A stretch of DNA of 46,355 bases from Hirudo medicinalis (taxonomy: Eukaryota; Annelida; Clitellata; Hirudinida; Hirudinidae). Shown one piece after another: positions 46,342-46,355 of this stretch. The notes beneath the pieces were generated by a model, which did not search any database, was not told the origin of the DNA, and saw nothing but the letters and a program-made list of their open reading frames with translations. The position numbers and the translations under genes are program-made. The number at the start of each line of letters is the position of its first letter. Position 1 is the first letter of the stretch. Location of the stretch: positions 86,344-132,698 of the forward strand of contig MPNW01000824.1 of assembly GCA_011800805.1 (NCBI GenBank). Reading direction: 5' to 3'.

Positions 46342-46355
46342 GAAGTTGGTTCCAT

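Noticed and set aside
1..46355. CRISPR array, operon or other prokaryotic system
   Set aside because: Spliced genes, poly(A) signals and animal transposons throughout; the only regular direct repeat is the 15-bp minisatellite, which has no spacers.

Overview
This is an AT-rich, intron-containing animal nuclear genome window (draft assembly, four single-N positions). Genes have short GT-AG introns, long intergenic stretches full of ATT/AAT microsatellites, and typical metazoan transposon debris (REL-type and CR1-like LINEs, Tigger/pogo, hAT). The gene content (Jun, a nicotinic-type Cys-loop channel, GCP2, GET4, URM1, Y-box protein, C6orf120 homologue) fits an invertebrate bilaterian. A lophotrochozoan such as an annelid is my guess, not something the sequence proves.

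Layout, left to right. A 5'-truncated LINE remnant on the minus strand (1-1085) is followed by the 3' exons of a divergent Cys-loop ligand-gated channel (+, 1220-3730). After a gene-poor stretch come ribosomal stalk protein P1 (RPLP1, -, 7796-8914, four exons), a CR1-like LINE tail (+, 9352-10258) and a microsatellite-rich intergenic region. The intronless jun gene (+, 14213-15118) follows, with a promoter carrying two perfect CRE/ATF sites, a CCAAT box and an AP-1 site. URM1 (-, 16195-16497) and a 633-bp Tigger-derived element (18405-19037) come next.

The centre is a dense housekeeping cluster. TUBGCP2 (gamma-tubulin complex component 2) spans 19758-27532 (+) with about 29 exons, including one U12-type AT-AC intron and one GC-AG intron. 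A C6orf120/UPF0669 homologue (-, 27919-28398) is convergent with it. GET4/TRC35 (-, 29067-30810, nine exons) is divergent from a nucleolin-like three-RRM protein (+, 31370-32930), which in turn is convergent with a Y-box/cold-shock protein (-, 33747-35312, five exons).

The right quarter (35.5-46.4 kb) has no gene I can support. It holds a second CR1-like LINE tail (38195-39055), a degenerate hAT element with an 8-bp target duplication (43731-44613), a 12-unit 15-bp minisatellite (45552-45731) and a terminal ATT microsatellite.

The genes do not form one pathway. Several serve basic translation and proteostasis (P1 stalk, URM1 tRNA thiolation, GET4 tail-anchored protein targeting, Y-box mRNA packaging, nucleolin-like). 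Exon models were built by hand from splice consensus, reading phase and remembered family alignments. Every junction in the models is in phase except one in TUBGCP2, which is flagged.
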